64,000 nt of DNA from Marisa cornuarietis. Lineage: Eukaryota > Mollusca > Gastropoda > Architaenioglossa > Ampullariidae. Positions 12,119 to 24,304 of this stretch are shown piece by piece (the first letter of the stretch is position 1; each line of letters opens with the position of its first letter). The stretch is from assembly GCA_004794655.1 (NCBI GenBank), contig SMMW01000523.1, positions 124,001 through 188,000 on the forward strand. Direction: 5' to 3'. The notes under the pieces were generated by a model. It made no database searches and was not told the origin of the DNA. It worked only from the letters and a program-made list of their open reading frames with translations. The position numbers and the translations under genes were made by a program.

Positions 12119-13310
12119 TATTTACAATAGTCTATTACTCACCACTACTAGTCATAATAATACTACTGCTGTTGCTGATGCTGCTGTTATGCTACTATGT
12201 GTACAACACATTTTACTTTCATGTTCAGAAAAGGAGCGGGAGGGGCTGCTCACCAAACTCTACAAACTCTACACCCACTCATGACAACACCTACACCTGC
12301 ATCTACAGCCCCTCCCTCTCCCCCCCCCCCACACACCTTCGTGTGGTGTAAAGGACAGACCTAAGAGTTAAGAGCGAAAAAAAAAACCAACAACAAATAA
12401 ATGTTCCTGTTGAAATGTCTTTTTTTGACAGCAATGTGTCCAGAAACAACCTAAAATCCCGCTGAATACTTTTTTTTAAATGTTGTCATTATTTGCTTGT
12501 ACTAAAGCCGGTCTCTGTTCTCGCGATTTCGACAATTGCTCGCGACAGCTAAAAATAGACTGCTGTTCTCCTCCGCGCCTTCTCCTTTATCGGGTGTCTT
12601 CTAATTTGCTTGCAGCTAATTACCTGACACCGAGTTGTTACGTGGACTGTGCCAGTGGCGCCTGATTAGTCTCACCTAATTACCTGACAAGAAGATGGAC
12701 CTCCTAAAGCACGAATGGTGAGCGATCACCTTCCGCCGATCACAGAGAGTTTGATCAGCCAGGTGATTTATGCTGGCGAGTCACGTGTACTTTGCCCCAA
12801 GAGCGCGCTGACAGTCCAACCTGCAAGCTGGCGAGGGCGGAGGACAAAGCCTGAGTAGTCATGCTGTGTGCGAAGAAGGTAAGAAGAATGGGAAAAGAAC
12901 AAGATGACTACCGAAGGAGTATACATGCATGAAACTGTATACATGCGTTTGCAAGAATATATGTATGACTGGATGGATGTTTGTGCATAAATGCAGGCCG
13001 TTCACGTACCTATGCACACATGTAATATGTCGTGTATGTGAATATAATTAAAGTTAACAAACTTAGAGCTGTGACCCGTCGGTCCTTGAGTCATGTGTTA
13101 CACCCTCACTTATTTGTGGGCCAGTGTTTGCGAGGACGGAGCCTATTTCTCCTTGTCTTTCATTCAACAACCTTTATTTTATTTTTTTTAATCAGATACT
13201 TGTTTGACAGGTAGGACAACTGAGGGAAATGTGTGCACCACACGGGTATCAAACTGACCACAGAATTCCGTGTTTTATTCAGAATTCAATGCTCCCCACT
13301 ATCCACTCTC
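12119..13310. other. Non-coding stretch
   Basis: No gene recognised. It includes a poly-C run at 12320 and an A-run near 12380. Confidence 0.4.
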
Positions 13311-13312
13311 CC

Positions 13313-13470
13313 TCTGTGTGTGTGTGTGTGTGTTTTCGTGTTCATCTGTTTGTCTGTGTTTGTGTTTTCGTGTTCATGTGTGTGTCTGTGAGAGAGAGTG
13401 TTTGTGAGCACGCGTGCACGTATACATGCATGTGTGTATGCTTGCATGGAGGTACTTATGTATGCGTGAA
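13313..13470 (+). repeat. GT-rich microsatellite region
   Basis: GT runs alternate with TTTTCGTGTTCAT strings, which occur twice. The overlapping open frames are low-complexity. Confidence 0.8.
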
Positions 13471-13854
13471 GGTGTGTGAAGATAGATGACGGAATCGTGA
13501 GGAAATTTCGTTGAGTTTGAAGGATGTGCGGCTGCATAAATCATAGTTTTTTTATGTTTTCCTACTTCACTAATTACAAAATTTGATAAAGTTTTTACTT
13601 CACTTTTTTATTCGTTCATCTTTTTTTTCCTAGATTTGAGATTCTGATTAACTGCATTCAGCATGTTTTGTGAGGCTTAAAAAAGAAATGTCAGATATTT
13701 TTAAAGATCAGGTCACACTATTGCACGTCACGTGGGTGAATTTTTTGTGCGTGCAGGAGGCAAACTATTAAATCATGCATATTTCTGTCTGTTTGAGTAC
13801 AGGGTCATCCATTAGCAATGAGAAAGGTCTTGTGGGAAACAAGGAGGTCATAGG

Positions 13855-13855
<1 letters not shown>

Positions 13856-13925
<70 letters not shown>
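13856..13925 (+). repeat. (CA)n microsatellite
   Basis: An uninterrupted CA run of about 70 bases. Confidence 0.97.
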
Positions 13926-14899
13926 GTGTGCTTAGTTAAAGACTGAACTCGACTTCCCTGCTCGGGAGAGAAACGCTGGTTGTTGCAGGAAGGAAGGAAC
14001 AAGTCGGATAAATGTCTTGTTTAGAACTCGTCACTCACCAAATCCGTCCGTCCCAATTTCCCCTCTACTCCATCCATGCTTGGCTAAATGAGGTACCAAG
14101 TTCAATTTTTCAAGAAGGTAAAACCACAAACCATTCATCAAGCAGCCAGACACTAGTGAGGGTGCCGGAAGGGCGGACTCTTGCAAACTAAAAGCTTATC
14201 AGAAACGTAAGCTTGTGTAAGCTCGGCAGTTCACACTTGACTAGTTCTGGCATCTGCAAGATTGAAGGCATCCTTTGCTTGAGCTTCTGCCGCAGATTAA
14301 AGGTGAACGGTGCCTGTCGGCGGCGAAATGGGATAGAATTTACTGGGTCTGCTTGCATGGCTTCGCACTCACACGGTACACGAAATTCATCAGCGAGTGC
14401 GCGCGCTCCTCGGTTCCGTCAAATCCAATTTTTTTCTGGGAATTCACCTGTTCTCCATCCTGTTCAAACAGAGGTTTCTTGTTATCTCATTGTGTGACCT
14501 ACGCCTGCTGTAGGAGTGTGTACCTCGATAGCCACCCCCATCTTTTGATTCATCCGTTTGCAAGTTTGGTTTGAGGTCGTGCTTTTCATTCATATTACAT
14601 TCGTCTAGCTTTAGTGAAAGTTCCGCAAGGATTTCCTCCGTTGAAAGACTATTTAGCACAATTTAGCAGTGCGTTTGTCTGCTTTATTATGAAAGTATAT
14701 TCCAAGAATAACAGTATTTTCCTTTAGTTTACACAATGCGCTAAGCCTTATTATGTATGGCTAATTAAGTCCACATGCGATAAGTCCCCCTGTTTTCTGT
14801 GCGCTGTAGGTGCATTGCTGTTGTGATCATTACCCGATCGTACCCGTTTATTTCCAGATGGGGTGGAGGACTGTGCGAGTCATAGTTGCATAGTTTTAC
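13926..14899. other. Non-coding stretch
   Basis: No supported feature. Open frames near 14213-14574 overlap one another on one strand with no recognisable product. Confidence 0.4.
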
Positions 14900-15016
14900 T
14901 TATAAATCTCATAAATACGGAGTTCGACTTCTAATTTCTTATAAGTACGGAGTTCGACTTCTAATTGTATGTTAAATAAGGAGTTTTACATTTAATTGTC
15001 TGATAAATACGATAAG
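14900..15016 (+). repeat. Short tandem repeat, about 30-bp unit, 3-4 copies
   Basis: ATAAATACGGAGTTCGACTT is followed by ATAAGTACGGAGTTCGACTT, then two more diverged copies. Confidence 0.65.
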
Positions 15017-15582
15017 TGCTCTCTTCATGATACATCAACATTTAATCTCGTCAGTCACGGAAGTTTTGCAATGTCAGCATCCTGTTTATAATCATAAAAG
15101 CAGACGAAGACTTTTCCTCATCTGAACCCCACCCCTCTTTCTCGTTATCCTCTATGCACGGGTACACTTTCGCACGTGCTTCCTGCGTTACTTGACATCT
15201 GAGATTCGCAGGTGCATGCAAGCCCGGCTAGTTCATCAGTTTTCCTGCTGCCTCCACTGAAGGAAGCTGCTGCCTATGTTCTGTCTTCTCGACTGTTTAA
15301 CTCGTAATCTCGCGGCTTACAGAAGCACTGACCGCCCAGCTCACGGACACTCAGCTAATTCGTTAATCTCTCACTCATCCCTTTGCTGCTGGCGGTTTGG
15401 CTAATCCCTCGCGACGCCTCGGCTGGTGACAGTAAACTCAGTTCACAACGCCTGCCAGAAAGAGGTCTAACAAGTAATGTCTTTAAAGAAACTTTGGTCA
15501 TTTTGTCCACTTCATCAATGTATATTTTTCAAAGAATAGTTATCATTAGACTTTCGAGTATCAAGCAAAGCAGATATTACTG

Positions 15583-15606
15583 CTCTCTCTCCCTCTCTCT
15601 CTCTAC
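15583..15606 (+). repeat. (CT)n microsatellite
   Basis: CT dinucleotide run with one CC interruption. Confidence 0.85.
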
Positions 15607-15619
15607 ATATATGTAATTT

Positions 15620-16474
15620 AAAATCTCGGAACTATCTACGGGCTTCCTTGTGTGGTCCTGATTTCAACACACAGTCGACAACCTGGATGAGGAGGACAGG
15701 ACACAGAAAATGAAAATGCAACCGAAATAACAAGCTGGTCTACAATGATAGACATTTGTTCTGAATTATTTCAGCTCATAATTTCGGTTGCAAAGGAACC
15801 GTTTACTTTAAATCATGTCTAAAACACAGCTGTGAATTCCCTTTCATGAAAAAAGGAAAACGGACCCTAATTTGTCGTGTGAGGTACCATTTGACAAGAA
15901 AGATATTCTCTGTCACATCAGTATTTTCCAGCTCACTCAGCTCTTCCTAATTGTAGTCGGGTTAAAGAGTGTAGGACATGATCCCCCGATCCATCATGCA
16001 CATGTAGCTAAACATGTTTCTATTGACAGTAGCTGTCAGTTCTGTTATGGGTTTTGTGAATGAGTCAGAACTGCACTTTATTTCTATTTGCCCACCGTTT
16101 ACTAGTATTCCAGAGAAATCGATATCCATTCAATTCATCAAAAGCACTAGTAACCCTAAAACCCTAATCTATTGTTATTTCTTTTGACTGACTTGCACAC
16201 TCCGATATTTCTTGGATTGTAGAATAGTCTGCAGGATTGTATGATTGCTCTGTAATTGTTAATAAGGTTTTTGAGGGAGACATGCTATGGCCTAGATGGG
16301 ATTGTCGTTTTTTCACCTGATGTGTTTTTATGTCACTGGACTTGGTTTTGGTGTGTTTGGGGTCGTGGCTGCCAGTGTGATGCTCCCTTCCATCTCGGGG
16401 GCTTCAGTGTTTTTTGTTCGGTTGACATCGGTGTCGGCTGGGATCCTAAGGCTTCATTTTGACTTTGGTTGGTC
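15620..16474. other. Non-coding stretch
   Basis: Nothing recognised. The short open frames at 16256-16523 overlap in two frames and run into the GT tract. Confidence 0.4.
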
Positions 16475-16889
16475 TGTGGCTGTGTGTGTATGTTTGTGTG
16501 TACGTGCGTACGTACGTGAATGAAAGAGTTTGTGTGTGCGTGTGTACGTGTATGAGAAAGAGTTTGTATATATATGTTTTAATCTGTAGGGTTTAATGTC
16601 TGAAGTCTGCACTGTCCGCAATGTGGTGACTGTTTGTCTGGGTTAGAAATGGGGACTACAAGCTGTACTTAATATCAACACTTTTCTTCTTTCCCCTTGG
16701 AGTAAACAGTCCGCTGAATATGTATGTCAAGTTGTATGGTCGCCCGATGACGTCCTTACTGTTACAGGCTACAGATCTTAACCATAACAATCTGACAACA
16801 CCAGGCTCTATGCGTCTGCTGTCCCTTCACTCAAAACGACTGTCACATCTTCATTCATCCTTTTAATATCTTTTCTGTACTTTTATTTT

Positions 16890-16966
16890 GTGAAGCGCAT
16901 CAAGCTAGCTGTATTGATGAAATGATCTATGTAGTGCTCTTTATTATTGTTGATAATATTTTATAT
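16890..16966 (+). repeat. Interspersed-repeat tail, diverged copy
   Basis: GTGAAGCGCATCAAGC is followed by GTAGTGCTCTTTATTATTGT. This follows the layout of the 12036 copy, with more substitutions. Confidence 0.3.
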
Positions 16967-16969
16967 ACG

Positions 16970-18260
16970 TATTCATTTGTAATACGTGATATATCATGAC
17001 GAAAGAGTTTACATCTTTACAGGGTGTAAAACCACCCCTTCAAATAAGCCGATGCCGGAATCTATAAAGTTCGTTTTCTTTCTCTCTTTCTCCCTCTCGC
17101 ACGCACACACGCACGGTGCACAAACATACACAGAGATATAGAAGAAACACATATAAAAACACACAAAGAGGCATTCACTACGGAAAATCATATAAGTAAA
17201 GAGATTAATATGACTAAATATCAACTATTGCATCCTGTCGTATTGTCATTTCTGATTTTTTTAATGTTTCTGAAAAGAATCGGTAGAAAAGAAACAAGTT
17301 GAGTTATTTTTTCCGAAACCTTATTCATTTGGACAGCAACAGCGCCTTGCTGATATCAATGTCTAACCTTGAAAATTACAGCAGAGATGACTCCAACTCG
17401 AACTGCGCAAGAGCTACCTGCCATCACTAATCACTACCTCACGCAGTGTCTGGGAGTGGCCTCAAGTAGGTCTGACCCCAGTGTATCACATCCTGCCTGC
17501 AAGACGAGAGTTTAATTAACAGCCGAAACCCTCTGACAAAGCAGCGGCTGTCCTCGTGTTACCTGATCCTCGTGCTGCGTAACTCCTGACGCACAACGTG
17601 GATTAACACACTTCCGAGGGGCAGTAGTCCTCCCAACAGACCTCCTATAGTCCAGGCTTCCGAGTGCTCGCTGCCTCGCTCTTTCAAGAAGACATGCTCT
17701 CGTTAACGCACGTGTGGTCTTCGAATAGCTTCATAGTAAGAATAAGGGCTCAGTGTTGACCAGACACCCGGTCACATGGTAATAAGGAGAACAAGGTCAC
17801 AACTGCCATAATTTAGATTATCTTCGTCAGTCCCGACAAAGCTTTCTCAAACGAGGCCACGAGAGGTCACAATAGAGCTCTGCGTGCTGCGTGGGATCGT
17901 GATTTGAAAATATGAATAACTGTTTATTAACGAGGACTTGCGAGGTGCCAGCGCTCGTGTGTTGGTATAGTGACAAAGTCAATGATGAGGAATTACGACA
18001 ACAATCTTCTGAGCGGTTAACTGCAGTAGTGCAGCAGCTAACTCAGCGACTCGACATTAAATCGAAATCCTAGTCGTCTATTGCAGCTCCGTACGTTGTT
18101 CCTTGCCTATTGGAAAAGCCTAAATTTCCCAATGGCAGCAGTAAAATTGTCTATATTACTATACCCACAGCTTTTTCTAATGCCAATATATCTCTAGTTG
18201 CTTTCCTGATACTTGAAATGTTTTTCACGGTTTCCTCGAGGGTGAAAATGCCGAGTTAGG
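16970..18260. other. Non-coding stretch
   Basis: No gene or element recognised. A short CT/CA-rich patch lies at 17080-17115. Confidence 0.4.
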
Positions 18261-18263
18261 CAG

Positions 18264-18398
18264 GGGCCGTAGTTATGAAGCGAGACCCCGAGGGCAAAGT
18301 AAGGAAACCAAGGGCAATGCGGTGTGCAGATGCCGCAAACATTGCTTTATATTACTTAACCCTGGGGCATCTTTGCCACTGCTTTATAAATACAACCC
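18264..18398. mobile_element. MITE-like element, PIF/Harbinger type
   Basis: The ends are imperfect inverted repeats: GGGCCGTAGTTATGAAGC on the left and, reverse-complemented on the right, GGGTTGTATTTATAAAGC. Both flanks are CAG, a possible 3-bp target duplication (18261-18263 and 18399-18401). GGG ends with 3-bp duplications fit PIF/Harbinger. A third copy of the end, with its right flank, lies at 18490-18540 (GCCACTGCTTCGTAACTATG), so a local duplication has blurred the boundary. Confidence 0.5.
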
Positions 18399-18603
18399 CA
18401 GGTGTAAAACCATTTCTGGAATATCTCGAAATACTTTAACACTTCTGAGACAAGATGCTTGCCCCTGAGTTTCCCGTGTTGCCCAGAGGCAGTTATTTGC
18501 CACTGCTTCGTAACTATGGCAACTGGTGTAAACATTTTCTGAGCTCAGTTGGCATTTGGTATCCTGACTGATGAAGTTGATTGCGATGAGTAGAATTAGC
18601 TTG

Positions 18604-19162
18604 TGTCAGGCATCATTGTTATTAGTTATTGATTGTATCGTGATTAAGCTTAAATTTTATAAGGATTAATGTGGAAGAACGAAAGAGCGTGAATGACGTC
18701 AGTTGTTCGGAAGACGTGTATGAGTGATGTAAAAAAGTGAAGGAAATGACGTGAGGGAGAGCGCGCGGAGCAGTGAGTAGTCAGGTAGGAGAAGAGAGAG
18801 GTTTAGGACGGAAAGACAAGTAGGGTAGGACTTAAAAGAAGAATTTGTTGAGTAGGGCGTTTAGGAGTATATAGATCGATTAGGTGAGTAGGTATTCCTG
18901 TAGATATTCAGAAAGGCAGGACTCAAAGGTTAGGGATTTTATTATTTTAAAGTAATCTGGATGTAGGAATCGTTATTTAAACTGACTTTTCATTTGTGTA
19001 TTTTTCTTGTTTTCTTCTTTTATTCATACTTAGTAAAGCAGAGAGATTCGTTAGGCAAATCATTCTTTTCTTTGAATTTGTGTGAAAGAACACGTATTCG
19101 TCAGGCTCCGTGTATGTGTTGAAAGGATTGAGTGACTGATACACTGCGCGGTGGTCGTGACA
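18604..19162 (+). mobile_element. Solo LTR with 5-bp target site duplication
   Basis: The element starts TGTCAGGCATCA and ends GTGGTCGTGACA, so its termini are the short inverted repeat TGTCA/TGACA expected of an LTR. It is flanked by GCTTG on both sides (18599-18603 and 19163-19167), a perfect 5-bp duplication. No primer-binding site, gag or pol follows, so it is a solo LTR of 559 bp. It carries a full CRE (TGACGTCA) about 100 bases in and TGACGTGA soon after. Termini and duplication length fit Ty3/gypsy or BEL/Pao; the superfamily cannot be settled without the internal region. Confidence 0.85.
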
Positions 19163-19167
19163 GCTTG

Positions 19168-21955
19168 ACATTCCAAATAGTCATTGAATATCAACATCCC
19201 TATGCTATTATACCCGTAAACTGACTGCGTACTGAATATAATAAAACATGAACATATGAACGTAATATTCAGTAGAAAGGTTAATATAAACATTAACAAT
19301 GAAATTCGCAAGTGACCTGCTTAACAGGGCTTTCTCTGCCTGCAAACTTTATCCAGCACTGATACAAATGACCATTGTGTGCACGAACGATGATATTTCA
19401 AACAATGTACCTAATGCTTATTGAACCTTTAGGGATGAAATACCAGCAATGTCCTGAAGTATATTTACTGAGTGAGTCACAGATGTAATCAAGCAAAAAA
19501 ATTTCCTTTCCTTTTCCTCGATTCTCTTTAAAACAAATAAACAAAAAAGTTATCTCAGAAGAAAGCGTAAAGTCTTTCTCATCTTAAGAATGTTACAGGG
19601 CTATTTATATTTTTTTAAACTAAGAACATTTTGAAGCGTTAAAATAAAATTCCTGAGCACAGTAATTAAGCGTTTTAGGCGTGTACTCAATACTATGTAA
19701 TTTGGGTTTTCAGAATCTTAAATAATTGACACTAATCCCTATTCTTAAGAACCACAATTTACCCATCCTTACCGATTACAAGATCCGCGCGAAGAGACGA
19801 GGAATACGGGATGAGGGAATGTGCAAGGAAAGGAGAATGAATCAGAATTAAATAGCAGACCTCTTCCTATACTCATCTTCAACCGAAAGCGTTTTTTTTT
19901 AATCGTTGTCGCCAGTCTGTCTAAGACGATGAAATAGTTTTTTTTTCTGCGAGTCCGCAAAACGCGCAAAACGCCATCTTGTGTTTGAAGTGCAAGAAGG
20001 TCGAGCCATCTTGTGGGACATAACTGAGAATTATCACCCTCACATTGTCACTTAGTCAGCTAACAATAAGAACAGAGTTTAAACTAGGCAGACATTTCAT
20101 ATGTCCCGACTGTATTGATGTGGCCAAATCCAACAGTTCTGCTTGAGTTGCCCATTCCTGTAATGTCAAACACCCGCCATGTATTGTCTGGAAATGCCTA
20201 TTACTTCACAGACACAATATAAGCGGTATCACATCAACATGTCCGTCTGAGACACGGTAAACAAATAACTGTATTGATTATTGATTAAATCTCGTCAAAT
20301 TCTCTCAAATGTGTTTCCCATTAAGTACTGCCCGAAAAAGTATGGTTTTTCTTCGCCTAAGGGAGGGTGACGGGGGTGTAGGAAGAAGAGAAACAAATTA
20401 CAGTTTGTTTTGTTTAGGTCTTCTTTACTGGTCCACAGAAATTCAGAATTTATTTCAAACTCTCTAGGATGAACTCATCACGAAAAGTACAACCCCACCA
20501 CCACCACCCTCACGGTCCTCAAGATGCTGGCTACAAATATCCTCATAAAAAGGTCTAATAAGGATGTGGCCCTGGCTCTTTCATTGGTTGTCGTCATGAC
20601 GACTTGAGTCTCTACTTGGGCTTTAACGACTTCAGTTTCCAACTTGTTTATGGGGATATCGGTAGTCTAGAGAACACGAGGTGGTGAGGGACGCTGTTTA
20701 CTTAGATTGGGTGAAATTTTATCTTGTACTTAATTAACCCAGTCATTAAAAACAATTCGAAATCTGGTAGACTTTTAAGTACTTTAAAGAATTTGAGAAA
20801 TGCAGTGCAATGGTTTGTATTTATAGTAGTAATTTAATAAGAAAAAACTATTTTAAGTATTTGAACTCTTCAACAGTAACTGTAATACTTTGTTTTATGG
20901 TCCGAAAAAATTAATCGTATTTTGAAACTGAAGCCAACCCTTGTTGTCAGAAGATCTTTGATGCCTTTCCTTATCTTCTCTGTGGGCTGTGTGAGCTGTT
21001 CCTTGCATATAATGATCTGAAGGAAAGTTCTAGACGGTGTTGGGAAGGAGGAGAACAGTTTTGTTTTTAAGGATAAAAGTAGAGGTTAACACAAAACGGT
21101 TCAGAAGAATCATTCAAAGGTCAAAGATTATTTTTTTCCATGATGATAAACTCTCGGTGAGGCGCTAAGGTATGTTTGGATGACCAACGCATGGCAACAC
21201 GTCCGCGACTCACTAAGGTGTTCTAGATTGCTCACCTGAGCAGAGAAAATGATATCAATGTGTGTTGGCCCTAACTGATCCACTCAAGATAAAAAAAAAA
21301 TAAGGCTTAGACACAAAGACCATCAGGATGATAGTATTAGCGATTTTCTTTTTTGAAGATTTTTCTTTGTTCGGTTCTGAACAGTTGTTTGGAACAAGCA
21401 TTGCCAGGCTTTTCAATCCTCAAGCAAGAGCACGCAACTAGTAATGCTATTTTTTCAAAGACTTGAAAACTTTCTGTACTGTCTCAACTCTTAAAACTGA
21501 CAGAGCCTTACCCCTCAAAGTGATTTGCACGAGACAGTCATAAATCGTCCTTATTCCCTCGCGACTTCCGTTGGCAGAATTCCAAATGGTGAACGAGAAG
21601 CAGTCGGCTCATAAAGGTGGTCAAGTTAGTGGACTGCTCCGCGCTAATCAACCGTCTAGCGCCTAGCGTCTCGCCGAGCAGCTGGCCCCAGGGAGCGACC
21701 GAGACGTGTAGCAGCCAGTTCCTTTTCACAGTTCATAGTGGATTTCTCCCCTCGTCTTCACATCCATCAAAATCCCCGAGGAAGCAACTGCAGTGGCAAG
21801 ATCAAAAGGAATAATTAGTTAATATTTCATTAATCAATTATTTCACCCTTGTTCCTCTCCTAACGTACTTTCCTAGGGTTAGCCGATGCCAGCCTGCAGG
21901 TAGCACTGCCTCACATCTGTTCAGAAAATTGCATTCAAAACCTTTCTTCGTGTAC
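19168..21955. other. Non-coding stretch
   Basis: No gene, RNA or repeat recognised in this mostly AT-rich unique sequence. Open frames are all under 85 codons. Confidence 0.4.
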
Positions 21956-22822
21956 TCAGTCAATCCCTGGTGACGTGTGCATCAAGTGTTCACTTCCGCC
22001 TTTCAGTCTCCAAGTTTTTTTTAAGCACTTTCGTTTTTTTTCCGTAGTGGGGAACCCTGTAAGCTGATTTTCCTCCCACTTCTTTCTCCTCTCCCCAACA
22101 AACAGACAAGTAAGTACCCGGGTCATTGAGAATGATTTGAAACTGTAATGATTTGTAGCAGGTCTCGTATTGTCTCGTGTGTGAGTGGTGCACAGTGTAA
22201 AGAGTTGTTGCAGGTCCCGTATTGTCTCGTGTGGATTTGGAAGGCCGACTGTATTCACACCTTCTCCCTCCGTGTCTAGTGATCTGACTTCTCGTTTTAA
22301 CAAATCGATGTTCCCCGCTGTTGGTAACTGCATTTGATGAATTAACATGACTAGATCGCATAGCCGATCCAAGAATAGCTGAAGAGACCTGAGTACAGAC
22401 GCGAGAGATCCGTTGTTAGCCACTGTATCGAGCTGAGGTGTGTATAGATATAGATATAGATATATAGATATCACAGACTGGTTCGATCCCTTACAGCGCT
22501 GGAATGTGTCAAAACTAGCACGATTACACGAACCTCCTCCCTCTATTCTAACCAACTGACAACAACCATACTGACATGATTGCACAGACCCACTCCCTCC
22601 GGTCTCACCAACTGACCACCACAGCACTGACCGCAAACCTCGTGTTATATTTACAAGTGTCCACACTTGATTGACATCTGCCCCATTAAATTCCTTACCC
22701 CAGCTCCCGTCTGGTAAAGTCTCCTTCCCGTCCGATCTACCAGCCCATCCGAGGAAGAACTCTCTACCCATCCGAGGAAGATACCCACCTATCAGTCCTA
22801 TGACAAAGGTCAGACTATCCAC
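21956..22822 (-). CDS. 288-codon orphan open frame, unknown product
   Basis: This is the longest open frame not made of simple repeats. Read leftward it starts ATGGATAGTCTGACC and ends at a TGA. I recognise no domain. The first 40 residues include a Gly/aromatic-rich patch. The middle (about residues 130-190) is leucine-rich and could be helical. The last third is basic, with Lys-rich runs. A TAGATA microsatellite (about 22443-22471) is translated in frame as alternating Tyr/Leu. The DNA also has small internal duplications: GTATTGTCTCGTGTG twice, CCATCCGAGGAAGA twice, and a CACCAACTGAC-type block twice. No TATA box, poly-A signal or splice signal is decisive. In sequence of this composition a frame this long is rarely expected by chance, but internal duplication can lengthen chance frames. 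Confidence 0.3.
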   Translation of the reverse strand: MDSLTFVIGLIGGYLPRMGREFFLGWAGRSDGKETLPDGSWGKEFNGADVNQVWTLVNITRGLRSVLWWSVGETGGSGSVQSCQYGCCQLVRIEGGGSCNRASFDTFQRCKGSNQSVISIYLYLYLYTPQLDTVANNGSLASVLRSLQLFLDRLCDLVMLIHQMQLPTAGNIDLLKREVRSLDTEGEGVNTVGLPNPHETIRDLQQLFTLCTTHTRDNTRPATNHYSFKSFSMTRVLTCLFVGERRKKWEENQLTGFPTTEKKRKCLKKTWRLKGGSEHLMHTSPGID

Positions 22823-22829
22823 CCCCTTA

Positions 22830-24158
22830 TGATGAAGATTATTAACTCACTCATCAGATGAAGATTTGTCCACAGCTTTTGTGACTTTCCTTATAATAAG
22901 ATGACCGAAAGCAAATCTCACGAGAAGCCAAAAGAAGATCATGTGATCAGACTTCTTTCAAAATGAAGGTCCGTGGTCTGATCGAGTGTCAACCTTTTAT
23001 TGGAAGTGACCTCGTAAGTGCCAGCGCCAGTACGAAATCACCTCTAGGTGGAAGCACTTTCCCGCCAAACATACTAGCGGCCACAGATTACTTTTCGAAT
23101 CAAGAAATGACCAAGCATCAAGCTCAGGTAAGCCAAATTTAATTCATATTGCGATTGAATTTGTTGGGGGTTTTTTTCGTTTATTAAAATTACTATTTAG
23201 TTTCTTCGTTTGTTTATAGCATAAGGCTTTTTATAGCTATCAGCGAAAAACATCAGGAAAAAAAAAATATATATATATGTTGATGTCATCTCATATATCT
23301 AAAGGTAGGGTTGTAAAACTTCCGCTTTGCAAAACATAATTGCTAGTTTCAATCGACTATAAAAACAAGATTTTACTATGACTGAGGGTGAAAGCGAGAC
23401 GGAGTATATTATCAAATAACTGAAATTCGTAAAGATGTAAAAGGTGCAAATATATTATTAAGATGTAAATTTATAACTATGAGAGTGTTTTCAAATAAAT
23501 GTAAATGCTTTGTGTATATTAGAGACAAAACATGACAATCAAAATTCTTTGAAAAGTTTAAAAGAACAGAAGAAAGAGTAGTGATATCACACAGTTGCAT
23601 CTCTAATAATCTGTTAGTGACTTGTAACAGAGGTACATCATTCGATCAGAGAATTTCATTACTAAATTACTAGACATAGTGAACGAGATCACCCAGTTAC
23701 TGTTATAGTCTCTCCCCCTCTCTCTCTCTCTCCGAGTGGTGCGCATGCTCGTCGACATCGACACGCGCACGAACGAACACGCGCCACGCAGGCATGACGG
23801 AGGGGACGGGTGGACGTGGGGAAGAGAGGGACAGACTTGTTTATCGAGCTGCTAGCGAGCAATTTCTAGGCTCTCTGAGATCGGCAGGAAGTGGCAGGTA
23901 CTGTAGCTCTAGCCATCTGGTCATTGACCTCCTATTCTAAGCATTGGTTTTCGCCCGTTCGCGGCTTGACCCCCATCCATTCCCCCCCCCCCAGTGAAGG
24001 TTGTTGAGCTCAGGCTTGTCTTTAACGTGACAGAAGACAAACGCTCTGTTCTGTAATGTTTTCCTTTAGCTTGATTGTATTTTTCTATTCATGCAGCACT
24101 ATTTTCGCAATGGCAAGCAACGTACGTTCTGGAAACGGTCTGGCTACGGGGCTCCACA
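22830..24158. other. Non-coding stretch
   Basis: No supported gene. It has a short AT run at 23265-23279, a CT run at 23710-23732, and a CpG-rich patch at 23735-23830 with no exon attached. Confidence 0.4.
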
Positions 24159-24159
24159 T

Positions 24160-24300
24160 GGGACCAGGTGCACGAAGTGTGCTAGGCACTAGCTGCATAA
24201 ATGCCTGAACCCAAGTCGTCCCTCAAAAGATTAGCATTTTAGCTAACTTTTCTACTCAGCCATCCGGCTAGAGCCTAGTGCCTAGCTGTGCACCCGACCC
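24160..24300. mobile_element. MITE-like element, PIF/Harbinger type
   Basis: The left end is GGGACCAGGTGCACGAAG; the right end reverse-complemented is GGGTCGGGTGCACAG. Just inside, GCTAGGCACTAG on the left pairs perfectly with CTAGTGCCTAGC on the right. CAT flanks both sides (24157-24159 and 24301-24303), giving a 3-bp target duplication. There is no coding capacity in about 140 bp. The terminal GGG and GTGCAC core resemble the element at 30788. Confidence 0.6.
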
Positions 24301-24304
24301 CATC

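Noticed and set aside
15220..15290. tRNA-Lys-like start (GCCCGGCTAGTTCATCAG)
   Set aside because: No B box or cloverleaf arms follow; chance match.
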